Shown here: positions 6,823-9,929 of the stretch, piece after piece
How positions within the stretch are numbered: position 1 is the first letter of the stretch
Layout of the letters: every line of letters begins with the position of its first letter
Position numbers and translations under genes: made by a program
Notes under the pieces: generated by a model
Databases searched by the model: none
What the model saw: the letters and a program-made list of their open reading frames with translations, nothing else
What the model was told of the DNA's origin: nothing
NCBI GenBank assembly: GCA_003343605.1
Contig: QAKW01000066.1
Coordinates: 1-9,929 of the forward strand
Origin: Clostridiales bacterium
Lineage (GTDB): Bacteria > Bacillota > Clostridia > Oscillospirales > QAKW01
DNA length: 9,929 bases
Direction: 5' to 3'

Positions 6823-8081
6823 TCCTCGTTATGAACTCCCTTCAAAAAATAAACGGTGTCCAAAGCTGCCTCTTTGGCAATGGCAATCAGGTCTTCCCGC
6901 GTTACAGCCGCAATTTCCTGCATTTCCTGCTCCGGCGTTTTCAGCTCCCCGCGCAGCGTTCCCGCGAGCATCATCGAAGCAAGCGCGCCCTCGCTATCGG
7001 TAAATCCACGGATACTGTCGATCAAATAGGCTTTGGCGTTTTCAAACTCATCGTCTGTAAAACGGCCTTCGGCAACCGCTGCAAGCTGCGATTCGATTTC
7101 CCGCCTTGCCTCTTCATATTTTTTCGCTTCCACCCCGCTGATCACAAACATCACATTTTTCAGCCGGTCTATGGTAGAAGAGCAGTAATAGCAAAGAGAC
7201 AGGCGTTCCCGCACGTTCATAAACAGCTTTGAAGTGGCGCTGCCCCCATAAAGAACATTGAAAAGCCGGCATGCCGCACCATTTTTTAAAGCGGCCGGCC
7301 CCAGCCGGTAGCCCAGATTCAGCTTGCTCTGATTCAAGTCCATAGGATCAATGATTTCTCTGGGCGCAAGGTGCTTCTCCCGGATCTCGGTTTCCGGCAT
7401 CGGGCCCGTTCTGGCAGGAAATCCTTCGGCCAGCGTATCAAGGAATCGATCCCTGCTTTTTCCCACATAGCTGATCACCACATATGCTTCCGCCATCAGC
7501 TTCTGGAAAAAGGCATAAAGTGAACCGGCATGAAAATCTTCCAGCGTTTGAAGATCGCCTGTTTCATGGATGCCGAAAGCCTCCCCCTCGCACATCAGCG
7601 CTTTACAGCGCTCCAGCGCGTAAACCCGCTTATCGTTGAATAACCCGGTAATTTTATCGGCCAGATTGTTTTTTTCCTGCTCCACGTAATCCTGCCGGAA
7701 TCCTTCCCCTTCCAACAGCGGATCAAAAACCATCTGTCTGAAAAGATCTGTAATCGCTTTTCGGATATCCTCTTGATCAATGGCGTATTCATTATCGAGA
7801 TAGGTAAAGGAAAAGGTCAGAATCTCAAGTTCTCCGGCTTTGCTGGCATTGATCGAAAAAGAGGCGCCGTAATTCTTTGCAAGATACCGGCTGATCAGAT
7901 CCATCTGCGGAAACGCCCGGCATCCCCGGCTCATTACGCCGGCCAGCAGAGACATCCCTGTTGCGTTATACAGCGTCAGCGGCATAATAAAATCCACCGC
8001 CAGATAGCTGGTTTTAAAATGATCGGCGATTCCGTAGTTGCAGATTACGCCCTGTTTGGGCGTTTCCTGAAGAAACTCCAT
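6819..8081 (-). CDS. ymfF: YmfF-like M16 family protein lacking the zinc motif (EF-P modification-associated)
   Basis: A 420-residue M16-fold protein and partner of YmfH. At the place of HxxEH the sequence is LLAGVMSRGCRAFP (45-58), with no zinc ligands, so it cannot hydrolyse peptides alone. It does keep, in its C-terminal half, the Arg/Tyr motif of the family: VRERLSLCY, with R291 and Y298 seven residues apart, the same spacing as R824/Y831 of insulin-degrading enzyme. Family knowledge links YmfF and YmfH to EF-P 5-aminopentanol modification in Bacillus. It is the first gene of the operon. A strong AAAGGAG ribosome binding site stands 7 bases before the ATG, and a candidate promoter lies in the 86-bp gap upstream. 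Its stop overlaps the ymfH start. Confidence 0.9.
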   Translation of the reverse strand: MEFLQETPKQGVICNYGIADHFKTSYLAVDFIMPLTLYNATGMSLLAGVMSRGCRAFPQMDLISRYLAKNYGASFSINASKAGELEILTFSFTYLDNEYAIDQEDIRKAITDLFRQMVFDPLLEGEGFRQDYVEQEKNNLADKITGLFNDKRVYALERCKALMCEGEAFGIHETGDLQTLEDFHAGSLYAFFQKLMAEAYVVISYVGKSRDRFLDTLAEGFPARTGPMPETEIREKHLAPREIIDPMDLNQSKLNLGYRLGPAALKNGAACRLFNVLYGGSATSKLFMNVRERLSLCYYCSSTIDRLKNVMFVISGVEAKKYEEARREIESQLAAVAEGRFTDDEFENAKAYLIDSIRGFTDSEGALASMMLAGTLRGELKTPEQEMQEIAAVTREDLIAIAKEAALDTVYFLKGVHNEE

Positions 8082-8088
8082 TTTACTT

Positions 8089-8095
8089 CTCCTTT
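8089..8095 (-). promoter_or_regulatory. Strong ribosome binding site of ymfF
   Basis: The minus strand reads AAAGGAG, 7 bases before the ATG at 8081. It is among the best Shine-Dalgarno sites in the window and fits a leading operon gene. Confidence 0.8.
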
Positions 8096-8119
8096 GAATC
8101 GTTTTTATCGTACTTTTTT

Positions 8120-8148
8120 ATTTTATCATAAAATCTTCCAAATGAAAA
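8120..8148 (-). promoter_or_regulatory. Candidate sigma-A promoter for the ymfF-ymfH-lgt-folD operon
   Basis: In the 86-bp AT-rich gap, the minus strand has TTTTCA at 8148-8143 and TAAAAT at 8125-8120, separated by exactly 17 bases. Each hexamer has four of six consensus positions. Initiation would fall near 8113 and give a leader of about 32 bases before ymfF. The region is AT-rich, so chance matches are possible. There is no clear terminator between the amidase and this site, and read-through from the amidase gene is also likely. Confidence 0.5.
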
Positions 8149-8167
8149 GATTAAACCACCTTAAAAT

Positions 8168-9929
8168 TCATGAACAATCTGTTACCAGATAATTTTCAAG
8201 GCCACGCACTATATTCTTTGCAATTTTACGCGCAATATCCTCGCGGCAGAGCATTTCATACTCCACCGGATTGCAGAGATATCCGGCTTCAACCAAAACA
8301 GCGGGATAACGCGTCTGGCGGCAGACATAAAGGCTCTGGCGCCTTGCCGGAACCTGCCCCGCATCACCGATGCCCTCCCATAAAACATCTGCCAGGCTGT
8401 GAGCCAGATTTTCTGAAAGCGGCGAAGAATAGAGCATCAGTCCGCCGGTAGCCTTGGTAAAATCCGAAGTCTGGTCTGTTGCGTTATGATGCAGCGATAT
8501 AAAGAGATCCGGCGCCTGCGCCACAGCGGCTTCAACCCGCTGCGCCAGGGTTACGGTTTCATCGCCCTCCCGCAGCATCAAAACTTGCACGCCGGCGTTT
8601 TCCAGCTCAGCTTTCAGATATCCGGCCAAAACCAGATTCAACTGGCTTTCCGTTGGCCAGGCCGCGCCTCCCGCACAGAGCGCGCCGCTGTCTTCCCCGC
8701 CGTGGCCGGCATCGAGAACAATTGTTTTTCCGGCAAGACCCGCTGATTGAAATCTTGCATAAACGGTAATGCGGTTTTCCTGCGCAATAATTTCATAGCC
8801 GGCCAAACGCCTGCCGGAGGCAGAGCGGATCATCAACCGTCCGTTTTGTGCGCCCTGCACCAGCTCTGCAGCCAAATCCGCGCTGCCGGTTTCGATTTCA
8901 TAGCGGCGTGCTCTGCCGCCTGAAAGCGCAACTTCCAGAAATTCTTCACTGCAACGGCCCGCATATCCAAATGAGCGGTCGGATGAAACCGTGATGATTT
9001 CATAAGAATAACCGGCGGGCTCAGCCGCCTGAGCCTGCTCTTCACACAAAGCGCTGCGATTAAGCCAATATCCGTTTTCCAGCAGCGCGCGCTCCCCCTC
9101 CAGAGCAACTACCGTTACCGGCGTGCCCTGCTGAAGCGGATCATGATCCATCTGGGAGCCGCCGCTGCTCTCATCGAATAAATAGGTGCTCTCCTGAAGA
9201 TAAAAGGTTTCAGAATAACCGGCCGCATAAAGATTCAGCGTAAGATCCAGCGGCAGCGTAAAGGTCTCTCCCTCTCTGCCGCCTGATAAATAAAATCCTT
9301 CCAGGCTCAGCTTGTCCCCCACCGGAAGCGCCGGAACCGTCCATTCCGCCTGATAGTGCGTTTCATCATCAGATGCGTAAAGCGGAATGGAAAGCGTTCC
9401 GTTAGATAGCATCACCGTGCTTCCACTTGGCGCTTCCGCCAGAAATCGGATTATTTCTCCCGCGCCGCGGTGCACATCGCCCGTTGGATAACAGCTTTCT
9501 TCTGCAAACCCTGTAATGTAGCGTTCCGCATCGTTTCTGGTTACCCGCAGGGTCTGCACGGCAGTGCCGGCCTGTACACGGATCTGGTTAACGCCGGGTT
9601 CCAGCGGAACATAGGCGGCAAACAGCCCTTTTTCACTGGTAACAGCACTGATGCCGTTTACCGTTACGTCTGTGCCGGGGGAAGCTGTTCCCGCCACGGA
9701 AATTCCGGCGGCACGCACGGCCGTGCCGTTTTTGGGGCTTGTTACGCTAAGGCTTGTTGCCGCGGGAACGCGAACAGAAGTCTGCGTTGTTTCGGCGTTC
9801 CCCATGGCGGCGTCTGCACCGGCCAGAGGCTTGGCGCCGGCCGATAATACAGGCTTTTTTGAAGCCGAGCCGTAATACGAAACAATGGAATCCCGCGCAC
9901 CAAGCGGATTATCCATCATCATTGCATAA
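8168..9929 (-). CDS. Multidomain N-acetylmuramoyl-L-alanine amidase (Amidase_3), 5' end outside the window
   Basis: The protein cleaves the MurNAc-L-Ala bond of peptidoglycan. Numbering here is from the Met at 9922, but the frame stays open to the window edge and no ribosome binding site is visible. There is also no signal peptide after that Met, so the true start almost certainly lies upstream. Order of parts: a Ser/Ala/Thr-rich region (about 12-55), an Ig-like or glucodextranase-B-like beta domain (56-130, starting SLSVTSPKNGT and containing VTVNG), a second beta region (about 135-235), an SH3-like segment (about 240-300), an AMIN-like strand-rich region (about 305-392), then the Amidase_3 domain (397-580). 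Catalytic zinc ligands H407 (DAGHGG), E425 (TESQLNL) and H478 (SLHHNA) and the catalytic E545 (VEAGYL) are all present. It ends 86 bp before ymfF. The extra domains suggest wall binding; its substrate preference cannot be read from the sequence. Confidence 0.93.
   Translation of the reverse strand, partial: YAMMMDNPLGARDSIVSYYGSASKKPVLSAGAKPLAGADAAMGNAETTQTSVRVPAATSLSVTSPKNGTAVRAAGISVAGTASPGTDVTVNGISAVTSEKGLFAAYVPLEPGVNQIRVQAGTAVQTLRVTRNDAERYITGFAEESCYPTGDVHRGAGEIIRFLAEAPSGSTVMLSNGTLSIPLYASDDETHYQAEWTVPALPVGDKLSLEGFYLSGGREGETFTLPLDLTLNLYAAGYSETFYLQESTYLFDESSGGSQMDHDPLQQGTPVTVVALEGERALLENGYWLNRSALCEEQAQAAEPAGYSYEIITVSSDRSFGYAGRCSEEFLEVALSGGRARRYEIETGSADLAAELVQGAQNGRLMIRSASGRRLAGYEIIAQENRITVYARFQSAGLAGKTIVLDAGHGGEDSGALCAGGAAWPTESQLNLVLAGYLKAELENAGVQVLMLREGDETVTLAQRVEAAVAQAPDLFISLHHNATDQTSDFTKATGGLMLYSSPLSENLAHSLADVLWEGIGDAGQVPARRQSLYVCRQTRYPAVLVEAGYLCNPVEYEMLCREDIARKIAKNIVRGLENYLVTDCS

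Noticed and set aside
8132..8152. AATCTT/AAGATT inverted repeat with a 9-base loop between the amidase and ymfF genes, as a terminator or operator.
   Set aside because: The stem is only 6 bp, AT-rich and followed by a poor T run; it could arise by chance in this AT-rich gap. It overlaps the candidate promoter, but there is not enough to call an operator.

Overview
This window looks like a chromosomal housekeeping stretch from a low-to-mid-GC Gram-positive bacterium of the Firmicutes, most likely an anaerobic Clostridia-type lineage. The clues are the YmfF/YmfH M16 peptidase pair, a YetF-type DUF421 membrane protein, a VanY-type M15 carboxypeptidase on a long Ser/Gly/Pro/Glu-rich stalk, strong GGAGG-type ribosome binding sites and tight ATGA gene junctions. 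No taxon can be fixed without a database search. I see no transposase, integrase, phage gene, CRISPR array, tRNA or rRNA.

Layout, with nearly everything on the minus strand and transcription running from high to low coordinates. At the right edge is a large multidomain N-acetylmuramoyl-L-alanine amidase (8168 to the edge), whose N-terminus lies outside the window. After an 86-bp gap holding a plausible sigma-A promoter comes a compact six-gene run: ymfF (8081-6819), ymfH (6822-5524), lgt (5531-4512), folD (4512-3664), then two multi-spanning membrane proteins (3651-2932 and 2935-2144). Five junctions in this run are overlaps of 1-8 bp or a 12-bp gap, so it is almost certainly one operon with translational coupling. 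Left of it is the only plus-strand gene, an unrecognised membrane-anchored extracytoplasmic protein (1561-2199). It overlaps the 3' end of the operon by 56 bp and is divergent, by 45 bp, from a VanY-like D,D-carboxypeptidase (1515-568). The carboxypeptidase gene is closed by a clear intrinsic terminator (531-561), followed by the start of a DUF421/YetF-like gene that runs off the left edge.

How the genes fit together: most products act at the membrane or in the wall. The amidase and the VanY-like enzyme trim peptidoglycan, Lgt lipidates prolipoproteins, and two polytopic proteins follow. FolD supplies one-carbon folate units. YmfF/YmfH belong to the M16 pair associated in Bacillus with the 5-aminopentanol modification of elongation factor P. 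The sequence shows a split of active-site elements between the two: YmfH has the zinc motif, YmfF has the Arg/Tyr motif. The two downstream membrane proteins resemble each other and, by motif spacing, the YhfC-type intramembrane protease fold, but lack its catalytic residues. These two observations, plus the unknown plus-strand gene, are the parts most worth a second look. There is no gene-free stretch above 300 bases.
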